Of a DNA stretch of 64,000 bases, positions 21,501 to 32,969 are shown one piece after another; position 1 is the stretch's first letter; the number at the start of each line of letters is the position of its first letter. The translations under genes and the position numbers were made by a program. Source of the DNA: Sphaerolaimus hirsutus. Lineage: Eukaryota; Nematoda; Chromadorea; Monhysterida; Sphaerolaimidae. The notes beneath the pieces are model-generated. The model was given only the letters and a program-made list of their open reading frames with translations. It was not told where the DNA came from and ran no database searches. The DNA lies in assembly GCA_964036195.1 (NCBI GenBank), contig OZ038459.1, forward strand, positions 9,359,206 to 9,423,205. The letters are read 5' to 3'.

Positions 21501-24500
21501 CTTGAGTCGCTGTCAATCTGCCATGTTTGTGTGTCACCTGAGTCCTTTCCCTCAAGCTCGGGATATACTCTTGATGCCACAAGTCCCAGAACTTATCCAA
21601 AGTTTGCTGGGTTGTCTCCCAATATTTCTGCAGTTTCGCTGCGTTATCCATTCTGGGCACAAATTCTCCATCTTTGTCTGCGTCAAACTGTGGTGCTCCA
21701 ATCTGACCTTCCCCTGTCAGGAAGTCTTTTGGCGTCAGCACTCTGAGGCTCTTTACATCACCATAGATGTAAGAGATTGGCCTGCTGTTGATCACTGCTT
21801 CGACTTCTGGCAGAAGTGTCAACAATTCTTGCAGGGTTAACATTCTGTGCCCCACAGCTGCCTTGAAATGTTTCTTGGTGATGCCCACCATTCTCTCATA
21901 GACACCTCCCTGCCATGGTGCCATAGGAGTAGTCATGTTCCACTGGATTTGTTGCTGTGAGCAGTAAGTCTGTACTGCTCCACTTTTGACCATTTCTGAC
22001 CATTCTTTCCCAGTATTAATGGCCTTGTCAGTGCTTGTGCTGAGCACTTTCTCTGTCAATTTGAATTGCGTCGCATTGTCTGAAATCACTGCCTCAGGCT
22101 TTCCGCGCCTGGCGATGAATCTCCTGACTGCATTCAGGAATTCTTGTGCTGTCATGTCCAGCACACTTTCCAGGTGAACTGCACGTGTCACCATGCATGT
22201 GAACAAACAAATCCACATTTTCCTGTGATCTTTGTCCACTTTGTACCAAACTGGTCCCAAATAATCCAAACCCGTGTACTGGAACGGTCTGGCTCTCTGA
22301 ACTCTGGTTTCTGGCAAATCTGGCATTGGTGGAAGCTGGTACGGCTTCGCTCCCAATTTCTTACAGGTTGGGCAGGTTCTCGTCACATTGTAGATCACCC
22401 GTCTGCCCTGTGTAATCCAGTACTTTTGTCTGATCGCTGCCAATGTATGTTGCACTCCTGCGTGCATCAACTTCTCATGCTGGTCTCTGACAATCAGCTG
22501 AGTCACTGTAGCCGTTGCTGGCAACAGTATGAGTGGCACTGTGACCTCCTGTGGGTCTGTATGCTCCATTCTGCCGTGGCACTTCAGGATTCCATCCTGA
22601 TGCATTTGCACATTGAGCCATTTGATCAACTGCTGGTCTGCAGCTGCTTTCTTGCCATCCTGGCTGCCTTTGCTGTGGCCTGTTGCCAGAATCTTTGCCA
22701 CTTCTTTGTAATGATTCTGTTGCGTCACTTTGATCCAATATTTCCACGCACTCTCTCTCTCTTCAATACTGATAATTCCCTGTGGTTTCATTGTACCACA
22801 GATACTTTTCATGATTTCTGACAATCCATTCTGACTGTCATTTTTGCTGCGCTTTTTGTGCATCTGTCGCACAAATCTCATCACGTATACTGTTGCATCC
22901 AGTAACTTTGTCAGTGATGAGAATCTCTGAATCTCAATTCCCAATGGGTTGCTTTGCTTGCTTTCATCAGCTTGCACATTGCTGGCATCTGGGTCCCTGA
23001 CCACTTGCTGTGTGGCGCCCAGGTAAATTGGACTGGCTTTTGGGAACTTGAGCTCTTCTCTCTTGATTTCTGCCATTACTTCTGGCGTGACTGGCTCCAC
23101 TTTCGGCTCTGGCCACTCTCCAGTCATTAGCCATTCTGGCCCTTTCCACCACAGGTTACTGCCTTCCAACTCTGACATATTCATGCCTCTTGTGGCCATG
23201 TCAGCTGGGTTCTCCAGTCCTGCTATGTGTCTGATGTGCATGTTCTCTGTCTCACTCTGAATTTTCCTGATTTCATCCAATCTGTTCTTGACAAAACATG
23301 CCAGTGGCTTCGCTGTTGTTAGCCACTTCAGACAACAGGTTGAATCTGACCATACAACTGTTTGACTGAATTTGACGTCCTTGAGCTCTTTGTGAATAAA
23401 CTTTGACATTCTGCTGCCGATCAACATCGCTAACAATTCCAGCCGTGGAATTGTCACTTCTGGTTTCTTTGGAGCTAGTCTCAATCTGGAGTACAGCAGG
23501 CTTGATGTGCCGCTGTCATTTTCTGTTTTCTGGCATATGTATGCCGCTGCGCTGTATGCCATTGCTGAGGCATCGACGAAAATGTGCAGTTGTGCATCTG
23601 CACCACTCTGATAATTCAAATTTCGGTTGAACTTGATCTGTCCAACCTTGAGCAATTCTATCTCTAATTGCTGCCAAATTGCTGTCTGTTCCTCAGACAG
23701 GGGAGTATCCCATTCTTTGGCACTTGGTCCTGAATGCCATAACGTTTGCAAAAATCTCTTTGCTGGCAGTAGGACAGGACTGACGAGTCCCATTGGATCA
23801 AAACATCCCGCAGTCACCTTTGCAACTGTCCTTTTCGTGGGAAGTTTGATTTTCTGGTCAGTTTCTGATAATTGTGATTGCTGGACTGTTTTTGGCGTTT
23901 TCAGCCACATCTGGTCGCTTTCTGTGTCCCATTTCATTCCTAGGACTGTTGTGACAATTTCCTTGGCCACATCTGACTCTGCCAATTGCCAAGTAAAGCT
24001 CTTATTGTTGCTGTTCCATTCTCTCAGATTCATCTGTGCCTCTGTGAACAGCACTTTGGATTCCTGGTACAATTCGATTGCTTTCTGCTCTGTGTCCACA
24101 CTGAGGATCAAATTATCCACATACAGATTTTCATCGATCAATTTTGCATTTTCTGTGCCAGCTTGATTCAGGTGGTATCTGACTGTCAGCGCCAGCAGCG
24201 CTGGGCTGCAGATTATACCAAATGGTACTCTGGCAAATCTGTAAATCTGAATGTTGTCCTCCATAGATGGTTTCGTGGGATCCTTGTACCACAGAAATCT
24301 TGTCACATCTCTGTCACTGTCCTGCAGACTAATCTGCAGAAACGCTTTCTCTATGTCTGCGACCAGTGCAATTCTATGCAATCGAAATCGCATCAGCATC
24401 CCTACCAGCTGTGGTAGTATAACTGGACCGCGGTACATGCACTCATTCAAGCTTGGCATGCCTGGCGGTTTCGCTGAGGCATCATATACCTCTCTGACCT

Positions 24501-27288
24501 TTGTGGTAGTTTTCTCTGGCGTTATCACTGGTTGATGAGGCAAAATATGGAATTTTCTGCCATCCATAATATCCTCTTGGACCTTCTCAATCACTCCTTG
24601 CTCCTCCTGTGCTTTCATGATTGCCTGAATTTTCTCTAGTAATTCTGGGTCTCTCTTGAGCCTGTTGGTGAGGTACCTGAACCTCTTGAACGCCATTGCT
24701 TTGTTATCTGGGAGTTCATGCAAATTCAGTTTGTACATGAACTTTACAGAGTACCGTCCATCTGGGTTTCTCTGTACACTCTCATTGAATTGCTTGATGG
24801 CCTCATCGTCCTCGACGAGGTCTGGCTGGTCCATTATGCCAATGGTATCCAGTCTGTCCATGTCTTTGACATTTGGTACAGGAGCAATTGACAACGGTGC
24901 TTCCTCGTACCACTTTTCTCTCTGAATTTGATGCACAATTGTGTTGACCACCACCGGATATGCACCATCCGTGGTCCATTGATTTCTGTTGCTCGTCAGC
25001 TGCCCACCTCCCATCAGCAATCCCAATTCTGATGGAATGACATACAATCCTGACGGAAGTCTGGTGGTGCTGGTGTTTCTGGACATCAAGTCCCAGAAAT
25101 AATTCAAGCCTACTATAATGTCTGGCTTGAACTTGCACTCTGTCCCTTTTCCTTTGGGAATTCTGTCTGCAAAGTAACTCTCATCCGGGAAGTACTTCTG
25201 CAGATACTTTTCGTCCTGTTCTGACACAGGCACTTTGACTTGTTCTGTGGTCAATGTCGGGACCACATCAGCCACCATATCAACTTTCTGGCCATTTCTG
25301 AGCCGCATTCTGAATTCCACTTGCTGTACCACTTTATAGTGCGGCTTTTCATTTCCGAAAGTGTACACCTGGATGTGGTGTTCACCTGTACTCTTCAGAT
25401 TGAGTTTCTTGGCCACTTTCTCTGACATGTACGTTCCCTGGGATCCTGTGTCCAAGAACGCTTGAATCTGTAGTGGTGGCTGTTCAGGCTCCATCTCTGT
25501 ATCCATTTCTGAAGCCTCAATCACGGTTCTGGCTGTCATCAGCATTGACATATTTCTGTTTACTGACAGGTTCACTGACGTATTCTGTTGCTTTGAATTT
25601 GGTTCTTTAACCACTGTGCTGGATATGGTTTCTGTCTCTACCATTTCTGGTCCAGCTTCTTCCACAGTGACACAATTCACTGTAGCCTTTCTCTGTTGGC
25701 TCTGTGCTGGTCGACCGGCCGTCGGCACAGACTTTCTGCCATTGTTTGCTGATTGCTGGCCATTCTGTTGACCATTCGCTCTGAACGCTGGAATTTGCCG
25801 TCCAGCGTTTCCATTGCCATTGTCACCAAATTTCTCTGGGCACACCGCAGTGTGGTGCCTATTGGACTTGCAATAGAAGCAACTTCTCGTAAATTGACAT
25901 TGATTCATGTAATGCCCTTTCTGCAGGCATCTCAGGCATCGCTCTGCCTTTGACAAAATCACTCTCCTTTCTCTGGCAGTTTTGAACTTTGGACACTTAT
26001 CGTTAAAGTGTAATTGCTGTGTGTCATTGCAGAACACACACGGCCTCCCAGGATTCATGAATCCAGCCTGTGGTGCACTCTGACCATTCTGGATCACAGA
26101 CATGCTCCCTGTGCTGGTCCTTGGGTTCTCTGGCCCTCTGAATCGATTCCCATTGCCTTGGAATCGATTATTGAATTGCTGTGCGCGTGGATTATTCCCA
26201 AATCCCTGGCGCGATTGCTGAACTGGTGCCTCAGTTTGCTGTGCATGCTGTACAGCCTCACTGAGCGCTAGCTGCTTGCCAAACAGCTTTCTGAATATCT
26301 CCACCGTCAAGGCTTCCTCAGTTCCCTGTTCCTTCTGGATTTCTCTGAGAACCTCGGGTGGCACTTTCTGTTGTAGCTGGCTCAACAGCATTGGATGTTC
26401 CACTGATTCACCCAGTGACTCCAACTGCTGGAGCAGCCTTTCAATTGCATCGAACAAAATTCTCATATCCTGACAGGTATTTCTGGCCTGTCGCAGCTTC
26501 ATGATATTACTCATCAGCGTGTTTCTGACCACAACTGGCTGGTCATATCTCTTTTTGAGCATTGCAATTGCGGGTGCATAATTCTCTGCTGTCACACTCA
26601 ATCCACTGATCATGCCAAATGCTGAGCCTTTCAGCAAGCTCCTCAAGTATGAGAACTTGGAAATGTCCTCCAAATCTGTCCGATTGTGGATGTGGGATTC
26701 GAACATTTGCCACCATGATCGAAATTTGACAATTTCCCCAGTAAACTGTTCCACTTCCAGTTTCTGTAATTTGACGCTTTTTGCTGTGGTTGCATTGGTT
26801 GAACTGGCCCCCGGAGCAGCTCCCTGAGCTGTCAGAGCCATCTGGGCAGCCATCTGCTGTATGAATGCTGTATTGACTTCATACATGGTATTTCCGCTCT
26901 GTTGCTGGATCATGTCTTGCAACTCTTCGATGTACACATTCATGGCTACAACTTTCTGTGTCACCAAGTCTGACATATTTGCATATTCCTCATATGAGTC
27001 TTGGTATATCTTCTGTTCTTGTTCCATCTGATCGGGTTCGTCAATGTCCTTGACGATGTCCCTCCATGCGTCAAATTGAGTTCTCACTGCAGTCATTGCA
27101 CTTTCCAATTTTGCACCCTCCTGTTTGATAGTTGCAATCACTCTTCTCATCTCTGTTCTCTTATCTTCCTTTGATGCTTCCGCAAATAGCTCCAGGCCAT
27201 ACTTGGCAAATTCTCTTGCCAATCTACTTTCCACCCTGTGCTTTGCTGGCCCCAGGGTCTTTCTGATGTGACCTGTTGGCGAAACCAT
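18574..27288 (-). CDS. BEL/Pao Gag-Pol-Env polyprotein, 2,904 aa
   Basis: One frame carries all functions. Gag is at about residues 1-400. Zinc knuckles at about 415-485 include C-x2-C-x4-H-x4-C at about 449-462 and a further knuckle at 471-484. An aspartic protease has DTGS at 613. The reverse transcriptase has its first aspartate near 978 and YVDN at about 1056-1059, the BEL form of YxDD. RNase H starts near 1238 (VDAS). The integrase has an H-H-C-C zinc motif at about 1600-1643 and catalytic D, D and E near 1672, 1734 and 1796. From about 2050 there is a hydrophobic signal-like segment, then a cysteine-rich ectodomain, a transmembrane helix at about 2675-2705 and a long basic tail. That is an envelope-like layout. 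The glycoprotein class is not identifiable by eye; class III (chuvirus-like) and class II (phlebovirus-like) envelopes are both known in BEL elements. No stop or frameshift is present. Confidence 0.92.
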   Translation of the reverse strand: MVSPTGHIRKTLGPAKHRVESRLAREFAKYGLELFAEASKEDKRTEMRRVIATIKQEGAKLESAMTAVRTQFDAWRDIVKDIDEPDQMEQEQKIYQDSYEEYANMSDLVTQKVVAMNVYIEELQDMIQQQSGNTMYEVNTAFIQQMAAQMALTAQGAAPGASSTNATTAKSVKLQKLEVEQFTGEIVKFRSWWQMFESHIHNRTDLEDISKFSYLRSLLKGSAFGMISGLSVTAENYAPAIAMLKKRYDQPVVVRNTLMSNIMKLRQARNTCQDMRILFDAIERLLQQLESLGESVEHPMLLSQLQQKVPPEVLREIQKEQGTEEALTVEIFRKLFGKQLALSEAVQHAQQTEAPVQQSRQGFGNNPRAQQFNNRFQGNGNRFRGPENPRTSTGSMSVIQNGQSAPQAGFMNPGRPCVFCNDTQQLHFNDKCPKFKTARERRVILSKAERCLRCLQKGHYMNQCQFTRSCFYCKSNRHHTAVCPEKFGDNGNGNAGRQIPAFRANGQQNGQQSANNGRKSVPTAGRPAQSQQRKATVNCVTVEEAGPEMVETETISSTVVKEPNSKQQNTSVNLSVNRNMSMLMTARTVIEASEMDTEMEPEQPPLQIQAFLDTGSQGTYMSEKVAKKLNLKSTGEHHIQVYTFGNEKPHYKVVQQVEFRMRLRNGQKVDMVADVVPTLTTEQVKVPVSEQDEKYLQKYFPDESYFADRIPKGKGTECKFKPDIIVGLNYFWDLMSRNTSTTRLPSGLYVIPSELGLLMGGGQLTSNRNQWTTDGAYPVVVNTIVHQIQREKWYEEAPLSIAPVPNVKDMDRLDTIGIMDQPDLVEDDEAIKQFNESVQRNPDGRYSVKFMYKLNLHELPDNKAMAFKRFRYLTNRLKRDPELLEKIQAIMKAQEEQGVIEKVQEDIMDGRKFHILPHQPVITPEKTTTKVREVYDASAKPPGMPSLNECMYRGPVILPQLVGMLMRFRLHRIALVADIEKAFLQISLQDSDRDVTRFLWYKDPTKPSMEDNIQIYRFARVPFGIICSPALLALTVRYHLNQAGTENAKLIDENLYVDNLILSVDTEQKAIELYQESKVLFTEAQMNLREWNSNNKSFTWQLAESDVAKEIVTTVLGMKWDTESDQMWLKTPKTVQQSQLSETDQKIKLPTKRTVAKVTAGCFDPMGLVSPVLLPAKRFLQTLWHSGPSAKEWDTPLSEEQTAIWQQLEIELLKVGQIKFNRNLNYQSGADAQLHIFVDASAMAYSAAAYICQKTENDSGTSSLLYSRLRLAPKKPEVTIPRLELLAMLIGSRMSKFIHKELKDVKFSQTVVWSDSTCCLKWLTTAKPLACFVKNRLDEIRKIQSETENMHIRHIAGLENPADMATRGMNMSELEGSNLWWKGPEWLMTGEWPEPKVEPVTPEVMAEIKREELKFPKASPIYLGATQQVVRDPDASNVQADESKQSNPLGIEIQRFSSLTKLLDATVYVMRFVRQMHKKRSKNDSQNGLSEIMKSICGTMKPQGIISIEERESAWKYWIKVTQQNHYKEVAKILATGHSKGSQDGKKAAADQQLIKWLNVQMHQDGILKCHGRMEHTDPQEVTVPLILLPATATVTQLIVRDQHEKLMHAGVQHTLAAIRQKYWITQGRRVIYNVTRTCPTCKKLGAKPYQLPPMPDLPETRVQRARPFQYTGLDYLGPVWYKVDKDHRKMWICLFTCMVTRAVHLESVLDMTAQEFLNAVRRFIARRGKPEAVISDNATQFKLTEKVLSTSTDKAINTGKEWSEMVKSGAVQTYCSQQQIQWNMTTPMAPWQGGVYERMVGITKKHFKAAVGHRMLTLQELLTLLPEVEAVINSRPISYIYGDVKSLRVLTPKDFLTGEGQIGAPQFDADKDGEFVPRMDNAAKLQKYWETTQQTLDKFWDLWHQEYIPSLRERTQVTHKHGRLTATQEPKVNEVVLIYEENMPRGAWRMGRIEQLERSKDGQIRSAKVRTANRNVVSRPLNQLYPLEINSKTMDIPETAVTVKVDLLDPAIVQKHVRNQSSNRDSVSNPVQNPAQRNSASDRVLRSATGKATATTSSLVIGMLCMVLMLTGMSESATLRKAGKAYSEVFSRTYVLETSTVRPPSLAAHHGLPPLPSEWPPKSVREMQTYERFKDAIKDHPVEQVISSQSQKYQICTSGRHGHALTVPEEVQCHIPPRNFVKAMKVTLYAQRQIPQKEKAYRCYIRIKEIITHTSFWGAKGITGNFEKYQQVGVVACNYARIHKMFRGTPLVEMEPRVWTTNQTLKVEYSWCCHDKENVVSNFYMEEGTVASLDGKTVISDLQDFSQCRAMMGHCRDHNYGITVWDTENFKHQCAYERIGRFKSEISGQTIIVSKLQAAYSHSNKTKRPIGSECVPGDTYYTDQGGVFIQFDRREDVPVEWAMPGKIVEARESTISGTLYARLDDRNSKFQFLQHVVREMTQAQFAIVWHQLCQLRKNQLDMLTQLFRIDPTLGIRAMLGRQDVHAEWAGEAIMFWECKEVQPYIVYQTGKVGETCYKYTPMRLDKDGPLWFKSPGSRDLVEKSPEEDCSHTTPHLYRNEHGQWKSAHGMVHVTETPIEMTWKGQWQAFTFDAPHLFTNIVNRATNFMDVRGQIQRLQNLEHVQNQLIDYTADMSLDPRVIRNSIEGIGAGIGQTAAGIGKAYGHYISGVSKGYTNFMGGMLKGPFQVIINTIAMLLGITILVAGIVAAGYLWYNWRIATGKPVIPPCVYTCIWKCIVCPFKCIWLCFRAVRYTIKKSTQKETNYPQRKVRKTELKPAIKRRARSNSTQSVRFARRAETEDRMAKSLSAYVQPDESSADEGQVRARNRDSVHMPDIRKFTSRERAGSDTGNYLLHHQARSALASPATGPVTSRTPTTSRTTTFTTEATVETPLITLAPTTTSM

Positions 27289-28517
27289 TTTTGCTGATGA
27301 ATTTTTCCTTCACTGTTTATTTTTATAGTGCGTCGCCTGTGACGCTTGTGACGCTTCTCTGCGTCTTTCTGTGCAGTGCTCTGTGCACCACGGATTTGTT
27401 GTGCCACGCACAATACCAATGCAGTCCTACAGGCCCCTGACGTGTTCTCACGCGTTGACCTTTACTGCACTGGCACCAGGTGTGTTCCTAAAGCCCCTGA
27501 CGTGATTGTTTACACGCGTTGACTTCAACACACCGGTCAAATCCACCTGGACAATAAACAATTTATTTGCCCAGCAGTGTGCGCCCAAAGAGGGTCCGTA
27601 CACACTCTTCCTGAGCGCTCTGGCGCTCTTTCTGGCACGCCTGTGTGCCTTGTGACCACGCCAGCCACTTGCTTTCCTGAGCGGCTCCTGTGCCGCTGTG
27701 CGCAGTGCTGCGCTTGCCGTGTCACCTGTGACACGTTTCTGTGCACTCTGGTGCACTTTCTGATTCTGGGCAGTGTTTCTGTACACTGCTCTGCAATTGC
27801 GCCTGTGCAATGCAGAATTTCTGGCACTTTTATGCTGTCTGATCTGATGGTACCGAGCAGGCACAGCGTGTATATTTGATGGGAGCTCCGCAAAGCCCCT
27901 ACACGCTACCAAGTATCCTAATACTTGGTTTTCAAATCCACTCTCTGTCAGCTACAGCCCTCTGTCAGCTACAGCCCTTTGTACACTGATACCCCTACTT
28001 TTGCACTTCCGAGGTATGAGTCCACTCTCACCCAGTGGAGCGAGGGACCTCCGCGAATGCCCAAAAACAGCCCTTTGACTAGCGTGGCTTTGTGGCGATC
28101 CTGTCTCCGTCAGGTCACCCTCCCTTGGCATAGGAAGGACGTGCGAGCGGTCACTGGAGTCCAGATGTCCAGGAGCGTCCAGCGAAAGTTTGACCACCGT
28201 CCGACAATGACTCCTTGTCAAATGCCGGTGCCGCCCAGCGTCTAGCACCTTGCCAGAACACTGGTGAAAGCTGCCTGAAATCCTGACAGGCTTGTCAGAA
28301 CTCCAGTGTCCTCCGCGCGTGAGCGTAGAACCGCTCCCAGGATGTAGACAGGAGTGCCGTGACTTTGGCACAGTGCTGTCTGCAAATCAACAGCCAACGC
28401 TCAGCCAAGGCCAATTGATGTTCAGCAGGACTTTTGAAGTTCTGCCAACTGCCGCACAATGTCCGTTCCGGCTTGGTGATAGCACAATGTCATGCAATCA
28501 CCCTGCTCGCTGCGCCA

Positions 28518-29815
28518 TGTGATGAAGCCACCGAAGTCAGCGTCTTCTACCACCGAATCCAGCAGCTCCAAGACCGTAGTGAGAAACGGCCTTTAGAGTG
28601 GTTGATTTCCCGTTGTAGCCGAACGTCCACTTGTCGACAGCCAAGTTGAGTTTATTTCGTGGTTGCGTGTTGAAAGGGGTTCGAAATTGTTTCAGGTACT
28701 TTATTTGATCAGATACAGCCACATATAAAAGCGCAAAGCCTAGCGAGCTTCCTAGTCGAAGTTTCTATCGCTAGCTTATTTTCGTTCAGAAGCTTGGGGT
28801 CCGCAGACTGGAGTAAAAACTCTCAAAGTAGCTAAGACACGGAAATCACGTATAGAAAAACAGCTACAGTAATTTCCTAATACAAATGCACAAATAAGAC
28901 ATAAATGCAACAAATAAACACATCTAGCCGAAACAGTTGCCTTATACTGCGCGTGCATACATTCAAATAATTATGGTAAAGAAATACCAGGTACAAATTG
29001 GGCTAATGGAAAAACTATTAATCTTGAGGCGCGAAGTCGGCAAACTCGGCCGATTTACTAATTTGCTTCAATTTGTCAGAAAACATTGACGCACATTGGA
29101 ACTAATAAATTAGGGTTTGAAACTGTAAATAGTAGTGCAAATGTTCCTAATGACGTAAATAGAATAAGGTATATTCAACATGATAATAATAATCACTTCC
29201 TGGAAACGTATGTTGAATAATCTAGTAAAATTGGGACTTATTCGAGGTAAATGGGTATTGTAATTGAGCAGAGTCTTTAATATATTTGATTGAGCGGGGT
29301 ATTATAATTATTAAGTAAATATAAATAGTTGTGAGCGAGGTTATGACAATTATGCCTATGCGAAGGGCTTTGTACAGTAAATGCTAGTTGTACGCAGGGC
29401 ACCATTTCTCTATTAGGACGCTGGTCTAGATAATTACGCGGTACGTAAATAATTACAAGATTTGACTTTTGTAAATTGCAAGTAAATAATGCAAATGTAT
29501 ATATAATAATGATCAGAAAATTACGGCGAGTTGAATGAGCCTAATTTCATATTAATACACCTAATAATAACTTATTTGACTTTTTAACCTAAATATTTCA
29601 CATAAACATATCTTTTACTCATAAAACACTTTCCTAATTAAATATTCTCCATGGATAAATAATATAGTGCAGGAAATATATTTTGATATTTTGCGTGGTA
29701 AATAAATATAGTGCATGAAAAGGTAAAACAGTGCAAATAAGTAAATGTGCGAATATGAGCCTAATTATCAATTCTCTGTATTTCTTTATCCATTCATTTT
29801 GCCACGGTCAGCACA
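28518..29815 (-). repeat. BEL 5' LTR (right copy)
   Basis: 1,298 bp, the promoter-bearing LTR for the minus-strand element, one base shorter than its partner because of a small difference near 29087. Confidence 0.92.
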
Positions 29816-29820
29816 TGTGA

Positions 29821-32800
29821 TGCAGTCAATGGGCCTGTTAGCGCATAAAGTGTGCAACAAAATCAACCGACCAGCTGCGTACCTGAATGGACCTGATAAT
29901 GGGGCGGATGTGTCGATTGTGACCCATCGTGTGGTCAAGAAGCTGGGGCTGACTGTCAAACCCACCAGTGAGAAACTACATGCTGTAAATGGAACTGCAT
30001 TGGACACAAACGGTTGTGTCAACATTCAAATTGAATACGCCGGTGGCAAAGCGATGCACACCTGCTTCATATCTGACAACATTGATTATGACATCCTACT
30101 GGGTGAGGATGTGCTGCCAAAACTGGGCATCCGCATGACAGCTGCAGATGGAAGTAACCTGTTACCGGAAGCTGACACTGTCAATGCTTCACCTGACATT
30201 CGCCAACAAATGGTGCAGCACTGCAACCTGGAAGACGACGATGAATCAGTACTGGTGATTTTTGCTGACAAGGAGGGCCAGCTGATACAAGCTGCCCACG
30301 TGCCGCTGTTAGATTGCAAACCGGTCACTGAATTGGTAATTAACAAGCTGCATGAGCTGACAAAGGACGATTGGTTGAAAATGTTAAATATTGGAATGTG
30401 TTCTGACAATGATTGACAGAAAGTGGTTGACACACTCTTCACGCTACGTCACGCATTCAGCTCCAACTACAAGGCTGGGACATGCCAGAATGTCGATGAA
30501 ATTGGCTGTACCGAGGTTGAACATGAAATCGACATGGGAGATACGCTACCGTTCAAAGTACCACCGCGCCGCATTCCACTCAAGTTACGTCCTGAAGTGG
30601 AAAAAACGCTGAAAGATTTGTTGGATCAAGGCTGCATTGTGCCGTCGAACAGCAACTACAGCAGCGCTTTCGTTTTAGCAAAGAAGAAGGATGGATCGTG
30701 GCGATTTTGCGTTGATTTCCGCCAGCTGAATTTGAACACGAGACGCGACAGCTACCCGCTGCCACATATGGACGACATGCTTGATCTGTGGCCTGGTCAA
30801 AAATTTTTTATCCACCCTGGATATCAAGTGCGGCTACTACAACATCAGAATCAAGAAGGAGGACCAGCACAAGACTGTGTTTACTGCCCTCGACCAGCTC
30901 TTTGAGTGGCGTTTGGATTGCACAACGCTCCTGCGACATTTCAACGTGCCATGAACAACATCCTGATGGATCACAAGGCATTTTGCCGTGCTTATTTGGA
31001 CGATATTATCGTTGCTTCTGCAACTTTCGATGAGCACATTGAGCACTTGAAAGCTGTCATCTCCACCATGTGCAATGCTGGCATGAGACTGAATCCCCGC
31101 AAATGTCATTTTTTGAAGGACAGAATCCAGTACCTGGGCCACGTGATTAGTGCCGATGGAATCAGTGTTGATCCTGATAAAGCAGCTGCGATTCACGACT
31201 ACGCGCTACCCATCACCAAGAAAGATGGAGCAGGATTTTTGGGACTCGCCAGCTACATGCAAAGGTTCCATCACAACTTGTCGCATCGTCTCGTGCCGCT
31301 ACGTAAATTTTTCCAAGTACCGGAAATAAAGGCAGAGAAATCGGAATGGACAGATGAGCTGAAGAAGTTGTTTCAGCAAATTTGCAATGAGATGGGTGAC
31401 CCACGAAGTTTGGCTATGCCCGTGCCTGGCCGTGACTATGTCATTACCACTGACGCAAGTACAGATGGACTTGGTGCGATGTTGGAGCAAGCCAATGATG
31501 CTGGACAACTGCAACCGATTGCAAGCCGAGTCACTGCACCTGCTGAGAAATGCTACTGGGCTACGGAATTGGAAGCTCGTGGAGTGATTTATGCTCTGGA
31601 GACATTTCGCCCATACATCACTGGGGAAAAAGTGACTGTGTTCACTGATCACCACCCGCTGACTCACTTGTTCCAGAAGAATAGCCCCTCACATTGCCTA
31701 TACCGATGGTGCTTAGTGCTACATCAATTTGACGTCACTCTTCGCTACAAGCCTGAGATCAAGAACCAGGTAGCAGACACACTTTCATGCGCACCTGCGG
31801 GCACCATTCCTGTTCGCATGGGGGGAGGAAAGTCAATCGATGAACATGAAATGACACTTGACACAGTGTGCAACATTCAAGTGTCACACATGTTGGCAAA
31901 ACCGGTGACAACAAAGCCTGTTGCTGTGAACAACATTGTTTTGGCTGACAAGAAGGAGAGAGAAGAGATGCTGCAATGGCATCATGAGGGACGATGGGCC
32001 GCACATGCAAGCGCGCAGAAGACATATCAGCATCTACGCCCATTCTATTCCCATGCAACTTGGCCGACTCTTGCTACTGATGTACAAGCATACTGCAAGC
32101 AATGCAATGTCTGCAAGCAACGATTAACTCGCTACGAGGTGCTGCCGCTACTGCCAAGGCCGCCTCCAGATCAACCACGCCGCCGATGGCACATGGACTA
32201 TTCCACATTCATGCCAAACTCCTACAAAGGTCCGCGCTACTGTCTCGTCGCCATCGATGCAATGTCGCGCTTCATCGAGGCAAAATCGTGTAATGCGACT
32301 GATGCAAAAAATGCTGTCAAGATGTTTAATGAGATTGTGACAAAACACGGAGTTCCTGAAGAAGTGGTTACAGACAGTGGAACGCACTTCAACTGCCATG
32401 AGTTCCAGTCAATGCTGCAGAAGCATCAAACCAAGCTACACACAACTACACCTGGCTCGAAGACAAGCAACGGCATCTGTGAATGTGCCATCTGCACCTT
32501 ACAGGATATTCTCAGAAAGAAACAAGCTGACGATGGTCGAGCATGGAATCTGATACTGCCTGATGCTGTAGCTGCCTACAATGCAACTGAGCACTCGGCT
32601 ACTGGCGCTACACCTTTTGAAGTCCACTATGGTTCGAAACGTGCAACAACAGGACATGAGTTTGAACCAGCTCCTCCGCTGATTGACTTCTGGAAGTGCA
32701 TCAACAAACGTGTGGAGGCTGCACAACAGAAAGCTGCCAACACTGCTTTCTCCACCAATCCGAACACTCGCTTCAGAATTGGTGATGCTGTTTTTGTCCG

Positions 32801-32969
32801 AGACGCACCCGCCATGGGAAGCTGCAAAGCGAAACTCGACTTGCCAAATTCCCGCAAAGGAGAAATAGAATCGTTTCCATCACCAAAGGCTGCAGTGATC
32901 AAGTTCACGAATGGCAAGCATTGTACTGTGCCAATCAACATGCTGCAACCCAGATTCACAAAGACTTGA
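29821..32969 (+). pseudogene. Gypsy pol: protease, RT, RNase H, integrase, defective
   Basis: Protease: the active site reads D-N-G instead of D-T-G at about 29898, probably inactivating. A TGA near 30414 stops the frame between protease and reverse transcriptase. RT continues in the same frame, is shifted at about 30810 and shifted back at about 30905, leaving roughly 95 nt out of frame. The catalytic YLDD motif is at about 30992. RNase H has TDAS (about 31450), an ELEA glutamate and TDHH (about 31650). The integrase has an H-H-C-C region at about 31980-32115, then catalytic D near 32195, D in TDSG near 32370 and a glutamate near 32480. The stop is at 32969. This copy cannot make a complete Pol. 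Confidence 0.85.

Larger units (their letters stand above)
17233..29815 (-). mobile_element. BEL/Pao LTR retrotransposon with env-like region, apparently intact
   Basis: Two direct 1.3-kb LTRs (17233-18531 and 28518-29815) with TG...CA ends on the minus strand are flanked by the 5-bp duplication TGTGA (17228-17232 and 29816-29820), the usual BEL size. Internal sequence is 18532-28517. The LTRs are almost identical: I spotted only one substitution near 17330 and a small difference near 17805. This indicates a recent insertion, later than the host Gypsy element. The single internal reading frame is uninterrupted. A TGGCGCAGCGAG string directly after the 5' LTR (minus strand, 28517 downward) is the likely primer-binding site. 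The 1.2-kb leader 27289-28517 has no convincing gene. By sequence alone this copy could be mobile. Confidence 0.93.

Noticed and set aside
19019-26827. Numerous plus-strand frames of 60-225 codons between 18.5 and 27.4 kb
   Set aside because: They are antisense shadows of the 2,904-codon BEL polyprotein.
27577-28649. Cys/Ala-rich frames in the 5' leader of the BEL element
   Set aside because: Overlapping frames on both strands, no conserved motif, located between LTR and gag start. Treated as untranslated leader.
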